64,000 nt of DNA from Motacilla alba alba (taxonomy: Eukaryota > Chordata > Aves > Passeriformes > Motacillidae): assembly GCF_015832195.1 (NCBI RefSeq), contig NC_052017.1, positions 11,918,790 to 11,982,789 of the forward strand. The letters are read 5' to 3'. A program made the position numbers and the translations under genes. Within the stretch, counting starts at the first letter, position 1, and every line of letters begins with the position of its first letter. The notes below the pieces were generated by a model. The model was given only the letters and a program-made list of their open reading frames with translations. It had not been told where the DNA came from and did not search any database. Of the stretch, positions 51,131 through 62,905 are shown in pieces.

Positions 51131-51350
51131 TGTAAGTAGCAGCTAACTAAACTGGCTAATAAGTTGTCTCTGTTTTTCACTCATTTTCAATCAACATAAC
51201 TAATCAACATGCCAGAGAATGCAAAATACTGTACGAGCCCTTGAGAGGAGAAGCATTTTTAATCATCATGATTGTTCATCTGTTGATAAAAAAAGTGTCT
51301 TAAAATTAATAAAATGATAGCTTGTGATGCTGAATCTTTAATAGCATAGG
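51120..51350. promoter_or_regulatory. Candidate conserved regulatory element
   Basis: Mixed-complexity sequence with repeated AACTAA/TAATCA phrases: CAGCTAACTAAACTGGCTAATAAG, CAATCAACATAACTAATCAACATG, AATCATCATGATTGTTCATC (near-palindromic ATCATGAT) and a surviving CpG in TACGAGCC. No simple repeat. It sits between two ancient SINE remnants. Motif and composition evidence only. Confidence 0.3.
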
Positions 51351-51554
51351 GAAAGCACATTCAATATGGAGTGGAAAAGGGCATTGTGGGATATGCTCTG
51401 AATCACAAATATACTGATGTGAAAATTCAGAGGGCTCAAGGCACAGTGATGGACAGTTAAATATCTAATGTAGTTAGAAAGGAAACATGACCTGGGGGTG
51501 AAAATTTAAACTGAGTTGAAAATATATATAAATAGGTGACAGTAATAGAGAGGA

Positions 51555-51715
51555 ATAACACAGCTAATAATGCTTGGCATTTGTATCCTTTTGCATTTAG
51601 CAAGCACTTTATAAATCTGAATGAATAAAGACAAACCAGGTCATAATAGGATTAATATTATAATTCACAATTTATATATGTAACAGCTGACACATGGAGA
51701 AATTAAAACCAATAT
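51555..51715 (-). mobile_element. MIR-like SINE core, reverse orientation (diverged)
   Basis: In reverse-MIR order: GCATTTAGCAAGCACTTTATAAATCTGAATGAATAAA resembles the 3' part (AAGCGCTTTACATGTATTAACTC-like), then ATAGGATTAATATTATAATTCACAATTTAT resembles the GTACTATTATTATCCCCATTTTAC section, then ACACATGGAGAAATTAAAACC resembles GATGAGGAAACTGAGGC. Each piece is diverged, but the order and spacing are right. A chance resemblance cannot be excluded. Confidence 0.5.
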
Positions 51716-51769
51716 TACCAAAAGACACCTGCTTTCATTCTGATGCCTGTCTATCCTTTACTGAAAAGT

Positions 51770-51850
51770 CAAAGTTCCCAGATTTTGAGAAAGCCTATTA
51801 ATTTTAGGTGCCTTAAATCTCAAAAAATATAATTGCCCATATGTACACAG
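51770..51850 (-). repeat. Possible ancient sauropsid repeat fragment
   Basis: On the minus strand the order GGGCAAT...GAGATTTAAGGCACCTAAAATT...CTCAAAATCTGGGAA resembles a repeat common in reptile and bird genomes with TTAGGCACCTAAAT followed by a CTTTGAAAATCTGGG-type segment. I cannot name the family with confidence. Confidence 0.35.
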
Positions 51851-51859
51851 AAAAGCTTT

Positions 51860-52060
51860 GCGAAAGTGCTAATGGAAACCATAATGATTACACCATATTA
51901 AGCTTCTTGGGCTCAATTTGTCTAAGTCAGTCAGCACAGACATCCTTTACAGCTAAGGAATTTTCATTAGTGCTGCCAATGGAGTCTAAGGTATGATTCA
52001 TCACATCTTAAAGTGACTGCTTTAAACAAGCCAGATGAATTACACCTTAAAAATGCATGT
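51860..52060. other. Non-repetitive sequence, possibly constrained
   Basis: Mixed-complexity DNA with AATGATTACACC and CATTAGTGCTGCCAATGG phrases and no simple repeats. Nothing specific; noted because it continues the feature-dense interval. Confidence 0.25.
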
Positions 52061-52574
52061 TTCTCTGCATTTATCATAAAGAGAACCCGCCTTGAGCAGA
52101 GCATATGTGAAGGCTGCAGTCCCAGTTCTGGGACCTGAAAAAGCTCAGTGTCAATGGGCTGTTTTTATGACATTCTGCCCTGGATACAAAGCCAGCAGGT
52201 AAATCCCATGCACACAGAGATGTTTCTGTTCTCTAAAACTATTCTGATAATAAATTCCTCATACCTGTTGGATAGTATAGTAAGTATTTGACAAAATTTC
52301 TGGAAAGATGCACATGCTGCCATGACATATACATATTTATATAGCTGTTCAGCACATTCATTTACTGCTGGCATTCTCAAAATTATACAGCTGAAAATCT
52401 GACCTGTATTTTGTTTATTTAGTCAAATGTCTTTTTTAGCCAGAGAAAAGGTGAGTGTGTCATTTTCAATGTTTGTGTTCAGTGGAGACATTTTCTCTCA
52501 CAAATGTTGAAAACCCTGCTGTATATACAAAGGCCATCTAGAAATTAATTTCACTACTCTATTTCAGAGCGAGC

Positions 52575-52690
52575 CTCACGAACTCAGGTTATCTTTATAA
52601 TTATGATTAATTATCCTGTCAGCTGAGATGAAAGACATTAATAAAAACACAGTTTTGGAAGTGCTCACAGAGAAGTTCAGCTGTTGCTTC
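52575..52690. promoter_or_regulatory. Candidate regulatory block (homeodomain cores)
   Basis: TTATAATTATGATTAATTATCCTG carries overlapping TAATTA/TTAATTA cores, followed by CAGCTGAG (E-box CAGCTG) and ACATTAATAAAAAC. Two CpGs persist just upstream (AGAGCGAGCCTCACGAAC). Motif evidence only. Confidence 0.28.
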
Positions 52691-55600
52691 AAATCTTTTT
52701 CTGCTGGAAGTATTTGCTGCTGGTAAAGGGATGAACTGCTTTTTGCCTAGGGTACCTAATGGCCATCCAAGATTCTTTGAAAAACTAAGAGTCTCAAAAT
52801 ACCACTAAAAAAGGTTCCTGTAAAGCAAGTAAATGGCTGAGAAGTGGTTTTGAGGACCCAAACCTGCACGTCTCTGTAATTGTGCTGCTTCCAGAAAATC
52901 ACATTTTCTAGCTCAAGATATATCTAAAAAGAAGCATTAAGATCAAATATTGCTAGAGAAAAAACTTTGCATTTTATCATCTGTAAAGTCAATAGCTCTC
53001 ATAAGAAGTGAATGAGTGCAGTGGCAAAGCCCAGGGGGATGGGTGCTTGCACAATCACGTGTGTGTGTTTATCCTGCACACCGTGCTCCGTGTGTTGACA
53101 CGTACACTGTGGCCAAGCACCACAGCAGCCTGGCAGGACCCAAAGGTGTTCCTTGTCCTCAGTGCTGGCCAGTGTTTGTGTATGGTTGGTAGCCTGAGAG
53201 AGAAAGGATGACCTTGTCATTGGTCAAAATAAGCTTTTGCTTTTCTCAACAATTCAATATATTAGCTATAGATTTTCATATTGATGGTTCTGGGTGTTGA
53301 GCGAAGGTGGCAAAGGATAGGGCAATGGGATGGTATTATTTGTTCATGGCAAAGAAAATTTGAAAAATTCTTTTTAAAAGGAAGTTTAATGAAGGAATTT
53401 AAACCTTGTGAGTGTGAGTTTAATACAAATAAGAGAAGAGGCAGAGCAAGAGGTTTGCAATTCTCAGATGAGTGGGTATGGTTCTGACATATTATTTACA
53501 GTGGTTCTTGAGAATTTTATCCTTTCTTATCTCTCATGCCAGGACAACAGCTAAAGTAGCCAGGAGCTGGGAAATAATAAAAAAATACTCCTGATTAAAA
53601 GCAGATGTTATAATTTGTGACTTCAATACTTCAAAACCAGAGCAGGGAAAATAAAGTAAAATAAAGTAACAACAAAAGCTTTTGTGCTAGTACCCTGTGC
53701 AGGTCTCAGTCTTCATTCATTAACTCAGATTTTATTCTGGATTCTCCACTGAATTCAGTGAGAATGCAGTCTTGTTTGAGATGGCAGTATGTAGCTTCAG
53801 AAAATTTAGGATTTTATCTATTTGATCACAGATTAATTCTCCCCTCAAACTATTCCAAGAAAGTGGTCAAAAGGTCACAGAAATCATTGGAAGAGTATAA
53901 GTGCATTTCAAAAATCTTTGCATCAGTCCTGAAATGCAGAAAGGTTGAAGGTATTTTTGAACAATATTTCAGTCAACAAAAATGCTTATATAGTTTCTGC
54001 AAGCAGTCCAGGAATTTTTGGCACTCAAGAAGAGGTGCATGGGAGAAAAATCTATCGTCTTATGAGTAGCATGTTCCCTTGGAAAGAAATGATCCCAAAT
54101 TCCCTATCACTAGAGGAAATGTCTAACAAATGACTACATGAAAAAGAAAGGGAAGCTTCTTCTCTTGGTTGTTCTTGAAACATGAAAGTCATGTTATAAA
54201 GTAATCTGCTGGACTATGTCCAGTGGTGAGCTTCTCAGATGAGAAAATGAATACCTCTAGGATTTGGACATAGAATTGATAGGTGTTTGGGAAGTCTGCT
54301 TACTCAAGAGTTGATGCATTTTCAGTTCTGGAATTAAGTTTGTAACTATTTCCTTTGTGTGTGCATGTGTTTGTGTTTTCTCGTCCTTCATTTTTTTTCT
54401 TTGTGATTTTATATTAAAAATTAAGATGAAGAAGTTGTAGTAATAGAAATGATGTTTCTTTCAGATTGGGTATGGCATAGCAGGGATTTACTATTACTCT
54501 AACTTGCCTTTTTATTATTTTGGGAGAAATACCTGCAGCCAGTAGATGAATAATTTTAGCATCACTCTCCAACTCCTTCTTTTTGTCTTTACTCAACTGC
54601 ATTGTAGTAATGCCCCTGCACAAAGGAAAACAAAGGCCTGGGTTTGCGCTACCAAACTTTATACATTCTGCTGCAGTGATTTAAATTAGGACCTTGTACA
54701 TCCTGGACTTTCATAAGGTAGATGAAAACAGACATTCATCAACAGAGGGCTATTTGGCTTCTCTGGTACCAGAATTGCCTTTCTCTCTTGGTCTAGGACA
54801 GTGATAAAGATTAATTGGTACTTGTGATGAGTTGGTCTTCTACCAAGAACTTGCACCAACGATAATGAGCTGTAATGCTTCAGAAATTGCCACCAGACTC
54901 CAAAACCTGTGTTATTCTTTTAATGGAAAGAACCTTGAAAGACTTGACTGCAAGCCTAATTAAAGGTATCATAATCTCAATTTTGGTTTGTGCTGAGGAT
55001 TTAGAGGTTGGGTTGTGTCCAGAACCTAGCCACCATTTTTCGAGGAATGCATATAAAACTGGAATTATGCATTCTTTTCTTTGGTGCACATTGTGGCAAA
55101 TGAGACAGAGAGAAACACAGCCCTTTTTAAAGAGCAGATGAGTGAACCAGCCAATTCATATGTTATTGTAGTCTTCAATGATTGCTGGCTCAGACATTGT
55201 TATGGCAGTAAATAAGATATTTTATACTACAAGTAGAAGAAATAATTTAAACTATACATCTAAGTTTGATATGAAGAAAACCAACATAAATATTTGAGGG
55301 AAAATCTTAGGACAGCCAAAGAAAATATTTGAAGATGCAGCAGTGGTCAGAAAATAATTCCTGTGTAATGTAACATAATAGAATTAATACGAAAGTGCTA
55401 AGAACACACTAAATAAAATAACTTTAGATTTTCAGCTTGAACATATCTCTAGACACCTGAACTCAATATATTAGCAAGAACCAAATTGAATCAAAGATAA
55501 GAAACAAATTAAAGCTATAGACAAAAATTTACTTCAAAAGAAAATGAAAATTGGGGGCTATTTAAAATTATTAAGGGTAAGTAATGGATGAAAAGCTTAG

Positions 55601-57930
55601 AGGAAATAATGAATGAGCTATAAACAGTAAAGCAGATGTTCCACTACAATTTTTCCCATAATACAAGAAGGAAGAATAATCAATAAAAATTTGAAATAGC
55701 ATATTGTGCACTGCTCAGCAAAAATGACTCTGGAAAACACCCACATAGCTTGTAAATGTAATAATTTCAAGATGTTACTGCTATTCAAAAATTTGAAGAG
55801 ATATACAGAACTCACACTTTCTGCATAGATATATTTAAAAATTAAATAAATCTATGCAAGATAATATAGATCACTATATTTTAGTATGTAAAATTTATGG
55901 ACAGATCAGTTCTCCTTGTGGGGTTTATTATAGCTTGTACTAAGTAGCTTAATAGTGGGTAACTTCTAAAGAAAAATACAAAATGAGGTGGACTGCTGGG
56001 TAAGCAAATGTTAGGAATCTTTTCATCCTTTTTGTATGTCACTTTGTAATTCTGACCTTGTGAATAAAGAGCTTCATCCATCTGATATTCAACGAAATGA
56101 TAGCTGGTATAGTAAGTCTTCCAATTTATGGGACAGATATATTCTAGTAGCATATGCTGCTAGAGACAGAGCCAGCAGTGACATCTAATCGCTGTGAGAA
56201 AGCTCATTCTGACTTTGCTGCCAACAATTTAGGTTAGATAACAGACGTGCATTGACTTGATAGCAGGTGGATAAAAGGGTATAAACTGTGTTTTGTGCCT
56301 TCTGTCTGTATTACTTATAGATTAGCTGATTTGGGGGATTCAAGAGAGATTGTGTCACACAAATTTAGTTTCTGTGAGGGTTGAGTACTTGTGAAAGATG
56401 GCAGATTGGTAGCGTTCAATTCGAAATTCTTGACTTAACTATACGACAGATATGTGGAGATAGTCACATGTTTGTCAAAGCTTAATAATGTGTAGATGAA
56501 GGGGTAACTAAAGCTCACAGGAGATTGTCTCCAATATTATTACTGTCTCATTTCTTCTTATATTTATTATTTGGCTCTCAAACATTTCTGCTCATGAGAA
56601 AAAAAACAGACAATCTGTATTTAACTTTTTCATTTACTGATTGGGGGGCTCCTGAACCAGCAATTGCTCAGACAGAGGATGAGACCAATTGCAGTGAGGA
56701 GATAAAAAAAGAAGAGATACATTTTCTGAAAGGTTCTTGATGTCCATAACTCTGTTTCTGTTTTGAAATGTGCTTTGAATCAAAATTTATTGTCACACTA
56801 CTTGAAAGCACTGTGATTTATAAACCAAAATTGTTGTTTGAGCTATTCCTGTGTAATAAAGACAATAACAAAGGAAATATCCCAGACTAGCATTATCAGA
56901 AGGAAGACCTAAAAATGAAAATGTAGGTAATTCCATTAATTCTCTGGCTTTCTTGTTGACAAGTACAGAGAACCTAATAACATTACTGTTGGTTCATGCC
57001 ATTATATGACCCCTCAAAGGTGGATTGAGTCCAACAAATCTACCACAGCAACAGTTATCACATGACAAAATCTTTCATCATGGTGTAATCCAGTGCAAAT
57101 CTGAAGCAGCAATTTAATAAGTTATTTTGTGTTTGCAATTTGTTATTGAGTTTAAAAAAGGTAAAATTCAGATGATTTACAGAAATTTTCTTAAGAAGGC
57201 AAAGCTAAATGATTCTGTAAATTTTATAAAGTCTTCAATGGAACCTGTGGGATGCAGATTTATTTATTTTCTTTTTCTGAATGGAGAAGGACTTAGAAAT
57301 TTCAGACAAAAGGACCAAGCATGGGAATGAGAGAAGTCAGTCCAGAAGGCCAAAGCTCTCAGCTTCAGCAACGTCACATTTACAGATGGCCTGGCAGCTT
57401 GGGGTGAACAGAAACAAAAGAGGCTGTTTAATGACCCTCTGTAGGGCTCTGTAGGGCCACAGCTCTGGCTGTGCCTGGTTCCCACCTGACAGTCAGGTGC
57501 CTGCAACGACTTTGTTCTTGCTTCTCTTGCCATTTAACATTCCCACTCCCATATATCCATCTGTTTTCTCCTCACTACTGAAGAGTCTGTACACATGTGG
57601 AAAGTGAAACAATGTTGTATGGCAAAAAAATTATCATGGCATTGCTGTTTTTAATATAAAAGATGAAAGAATTAGAAGGTATTCACCTCTTTTAGGATTT
57701 CACACAATTCCTATTGTAATCAGAGAACAACTTCCACTTCACTTCCTTCGTAGACTGGGGTGAACAATGTGCTTAATCTGGCAGAACTTCACATAAACAA
57801 GATAAGCCTTCATCACACAGTTTCTCAGCTGAAAGGATAGCAGGCAGACTATGACAATGAACCAGAATTTAACACTCCCTGGGGAGAGTAAAGAATAAAT
57901 CCCAAGTTTTTTTTTCTGTGTATATTTTAT
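52691..57930. other. Non-coding sequence, no gene seen
   Basis: About 5.2 kb with no supportable gene. A GC-richer patch at 53000-53200 has several CpGs and a CACGTG E-box (53057-53062) followed by a short TG run. A 103-codon plus frame (53758-54069) overlaps another in a different phase; neither is recognisable. A GC-richer patch at 57340-57540 includes a CTCTGTAGGG tandem pair, otherwise unremarkable. Confidence 0.55.
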
Positions 57931-60900
57931 GAATACCAATTTTAAAATGACACCTGTAAAAAAGAAATATTCTTTTGCTATGAACCATGCAGGAGACAGC
58001 TTTCACTAGATCACGACTTTATGTTGCCATTTACATCATTATTAAATTACATTCCTAAGGAATTGCCTTTATTTTATAAGTTACATGAATATGGGACACT
58101 TGCTTTATGTCTGGACTTTTTTAATCTTGTCAGGTGAAACTACTATTATTTCAGTTATTGTTATCCTACCCCATACATTCAATGATTTCTAGAATGTAGT
58201 TCTTTGAAAGAAATAAGATGATATAGGGTTTTTTTAAACAGATATTTAAGTCATAAGTGACAATCTTTTTTCTGATTAAAAGCAACAAGAATAATTACAG
58301 GCAAACTAATTGGTAGAAAATAGATACCTCTTCAGCACCATCAAAAAAGGTATCTAAAAATATAATGTTTGAGAAAATAAAGAGCTTAAGAGACCAGAAT
58401 TTTTACATTCTGCCTTTAAATTTTTCATAGTAATCAATGAAGTACTGAAATCTTACAATACTATTTCTGCCAGTGTCTAAGTGCTAACACTTCATTTCTA
58501 TTTGCCATTTCTACATGTAACAGGACTGACAGAGTTTAGAAAATGCAGAAAAATATACTGACATACCTTTTGCATCTTTTACTTAAGCTAAATTTTTAAT
58601 TACTTAAAATCTTAGCTATTGAAAACTAAGGATCAAATTGATGTAAGGAAAATACACACTGCAAAATATGCCATGAGAGGAAACAACTACAGTCAATACA
58701 CCTGAGTGTGTGTCTGATGTTCTAAAATATCCCACTGGGGCATTACATGGGCACGTCTATAAACCTATGGACAAATTCCAGTAGGTTTTATTGGCAAGAG
58801 GGTTTCATCATTTGTCTTATCTTTAGCTTTGACTGGACAATATTTTTTCAGGGAAGATAATGCATTCCTGTGGAGCTAGGTTCAAATTGGTGTAACTGGG
58901 CTGTATTCAGTGTCATTGTGTGCAGGATGGGTTGACAGATGTATTCTGAAATGGATGCAGATCTTGCAGCTTTCAAATATTAGTGTTGCTAATAAATAGG
59001 TGACTACATACTCTATTTATTAGACTTCCTAAAACCCAAACAGCAACTGTAGGAAAAGAAAGATTTATCTACCAATAAAAACCCAAAGATTACATTTACC
59101 AAATCCCCATTCTTTATTGTAATGAAATTTGTCTTTCAGCTTTTAAAATGCATTTATAGAGCCAGAAATGTATTCTGGTCCACTGTCTTTGAGATGAATA
59201 ACCACATTATTACTTGCCTGTCAAATCTAAGTACGGTTGTTAATAACACACAGACAGCTACTAAAAATTCAAAACATGGGAGGTTTCCTTTGGAGAAAAT
59301 TGCAGTTTTAACCTCTGATTTCCCTTCTGAATCAATTACTTACTTTCATGTGCACCTTGCAATACCTGATCTTCAATCAGAAGTGAAAAATGGTTGAAAG
59401 GATTCAAAGATTTTTCAAACACACCTATGGAAATACATTGCCAGAATTTTAAAATTCCACAGTCTTTAATCTATAGAGTATCTGTCATCTCCACATTATC
59501 CAGTTAGCATATAGAAGACTTACTTGATGGAAAATATTTAAAGGCATTTTTAAATTGTTGCACTTTTATTTTCTATGTAATCTATATTTGCTCTCAGAAA
59601 ACTGGACATCTAAACCAGGATTTTTTCCTGATGTCATATTTTAACAGTTTACTTTACTACTTTTCATTAAATTAAGGAAAAGAAAGATACTCCATACTTA
59701 TGATAGATACGAGGAAGAGCCACCTAACCTAAGCATAATAATATAGGTTATTTCCCTAGTGTGAACACATTCATACATATTGTAATATGGCTGAAAATTC
59801 TAGATCAAAACTTCTTTACAGTCATAAGAATACCTTTCTACTATTTTTTTTCTACTAACCAATGTAAAAAAGTCAACACATTTTGGACTTAAATTTCAAT
59901 CCAGTGTGACTATTTCACTAACTTCTGGAATCCCTTTGTACCTTCTGAGTGATATATCTGGAGCTTAGTATCTCTACACTATTTTCTGGAGCCTCCTATC
60001 CAAATGATTTTATTTTTTCATAAACTATAGATTTGTGATTCCCAGAATGCACTATGGAATTTTTGTGAGATGTGTAAATGTAAGTAAACAGCCCAAGACA
60101 TAGAACAGAGATAACAGAGTGTCCTACATATGTCATCCATGTATTGCAAAACATTTTTTTCCTGCAGCCTTTAATTGGCCATCCTCATCAAACCAGGCTG
60201 ATCATTCACCAAGGAGGTGATTGGGAAGGTCTTCTGCTGACCAGAAATTATTGCTAATTTTTAGGTTTTGGAAAATTACTGAAGAGGAAGATTAAAATCA
60301 AGTTGCATAATTAGGCTCATTTACTTATCATTTCCCTCAATCCACCCTATTTCATATTATATCTGTAGAAAAGTACAGTGAGGGTCTGCTCCAAGTGTAT
60401 TGCAGCTGCAGACTCAAGCTAAGTCTCAGTCTGAATTTTGGTGGGGAGAATCCAGCCAAGTGTGCAGTGGCAGATCTTCAGCAATCTCTCCACAGAAGAA
60501 TGAGACGTGAACTCATAACTGAGATGCTGCTAATATCACTCTGTAGAGCAGGTAAAGATAGCACAAGCATCTAAAAAGGGGCTTCAGGTCTTGCTAAGGA
60601 GGTTAAAAAGCATTTACTTAAAAAGCAGGATTACAGGTTCTTTGCAATTTGTCAAGCCTTAGTTAAGAATATTTCAGTCATAATTTTCTGATGGCAACAC
60701 CAAAAGATTTATAAAAAATATAAATTTTTCAGTAAGACAAGAAGATTGCTAGTAAGATACCTTTCCAACCTTATTCAGCAACATGGTAGTCCCAACCCAC
60801 ATTCACATTCATTCCATTTAGCATCACATGTCAAATCAACCAAAAGAATATCTCACATTTGAGGTGTTTCATCCCTATGTTTTAAAAAAATTATCCCAAG

Positions 60901-61476
60901 AGGTTCTGCTCATTATTAAAAATTTCACTGATATGGTCCTCATGTGTCTGCCTCCTCATCTATTCATTTGCCAGCTCTGGAAAACCTAATCACACTGCAC
61001 TGCCAACTCTCTTTTCAAGAAAGTCAACAGATAATTATGCAATCTGTTCATGCAGTGCAAATGACTTGGCATTCTAGGAGCCTACCACTGCGACACGAAA
61101 TAATCCCTACTTTGTGGGGATGTGAACACCTTTCATGAATTCAAATTCTGTGCTCTTCTAATGCCATCATATGAGGCAGCAGTGGCAACATGCAAATATT
61201 TTTAAAATTACAGAGTTGGCTTTGTGGTTGGATTATTACTTTTGACAGCTCTTTCAGATATTACACTTGGTAAAGCCCAGTGTACATCTGCATGACATGC
61301 TGCTATTCAAACAAAAGCATCTGCCTTCTGTGGTATCTTATGCCTCCAAAAAGACTGCCGCATGAAAAGTCTACAGCTCTCTCCCCCCACCTCATCAGCT
61401 TGCCTCATTACAGTCGAATTACCTTGAAGTATATAAAGCTATTTATTTTTCCCCTAAGGCTGTGGCACAGTAGCTT

Positions 61477-61492
61477 AAAAAAAAAAAAAAAA
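61477..61492 (+). repeat. Poly(A) tract, 16 bases
   Basis: Run of 16 A following GTAGCTT. No retroposon body is recognised upstream. Confidence 0.85.
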
Positions 61493-62856
61493 GTTACTCT
61501 TGTTATACAGTGTATGAGTTCTTAGTAGAATAGGTCTATTTTCAATTATTTCATTTCATATATATCTACATGACCTGCTACGTTCTACAAGTTCCAGAGG
61601 AACACAGGGGCAATGTCTTTGGCTGATCAAAGATGTTTTATGAGATGATTGACAGTTGCAAGTGGGCAGACAGTTACAAACACAGTAAAACTGAGTGCAG
61701 TTGCTTTGTCAGTTGTCTTTAGCTAAATAAAATACCCCTCCAGATATGCAACTGTTGGAGTATCTTTTCAACTACCCATATAAAGAAAGAATTTATTGTG
61801 CTTGTATGCTTGATGATCTATGCTTGCATACATATGATTCATATTTCATGTGTGCACGCACTTCTTCTTAAACATGACAGGAATAAATACATTTTAACTT
61901 GCAGGTAATAAAGTGGGAAGAAATATTAAACCATCAAGGGACATAGAAAAATTGTGGTGTAAGAGAATCTTAACTTCATGTAAGATTAATTTGAATAAAT
62001 GTAATTTTCTATAGCCACCTTGTCATGATGACTCATCATTCTCCCATAATTAATTTACAGTAATAAAATCAAGATAAGACTAGGTTATGAGGAACAGAAG
62101 TATATTTCCTTCTTCTAAGAAGGGCATTTATAGAGAATCTTCTGAACATAAGCAAGGTGCGTCATGATCCCTGAAAAAAAAGATTATCTGAAAGTCTAAA
62201 ATGGGGAAAACACAGAAGAGGATTAGGCATTGTCTTTTGGAGTATAAAAAGATTCTCCATATTTTTTTCAGCAGCAAAAATATGGCAATACAAATAATAT
62301 GCTGTAAGTACAGTGGAAAAGAATGCGAATAACCTTGAGTCAGCCTTGCAAAATGCTGCCAAAGGCCCATCAACACCTTCTTATTAGAGCTGTAGCAATA
62401 ACTCTCGAGAGACTTAAGCCCCTCTAAATTTGTGAGCTCACTGAAATCACCAATAAGATCCCCACTGATGAGGGACCATGAAACTGTACCACTGGGCAGC
62501 TCATTCATCAGACACTTTCAAAGCACTCAAGGCAGAAAAGCTAAACGAGCTGATGAAAACAGATGCTATACAAAAGATTGCTGTATTAAAGCATCCTAAA
62601 ATCAAAATGGGATTCCTTTCGGCAGGGGACCACAGAGAGGTACAGAGAATAACAGATGTGTACTGGGGGTGAGGAGGTGAATAGATGATTTGGCTAAGCC
62701 CAAGTAGAGCTTAAATTTGCTTTCTTTTGTTCTTGACGCAAATATACTGTATAGGAAAGATAGTAGAGAAAACACCAGGATATAAATTTCTTCTTACTAC
62801 ATAGCAAGTGTTATATTCTAGCTAATGTTGATTATGTCCAGAATCAGTCTATGTAT

Positions 62857-62905
62857 AAAAAAAACCAAGACAAACCAAACCAAATCAACAACAAGAAGAC
62901 AAACC
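62857..62905 (+). repeat. A/C-rich low-complexity tract
   Basis: A runs with scattered C and few other bases, as at 18.25 and 24.8 kb. Confidence 0.65.

Noticed and set aside
62128..62508. 126-codon minus-strand frame, and a plus-strand frame at 62478-62672 that looks soluble-protein-like in composition
   Set aside because: Neither has a recognisable domain, a plausible splice context or support from neighbours; length is within chance for 64 kb.
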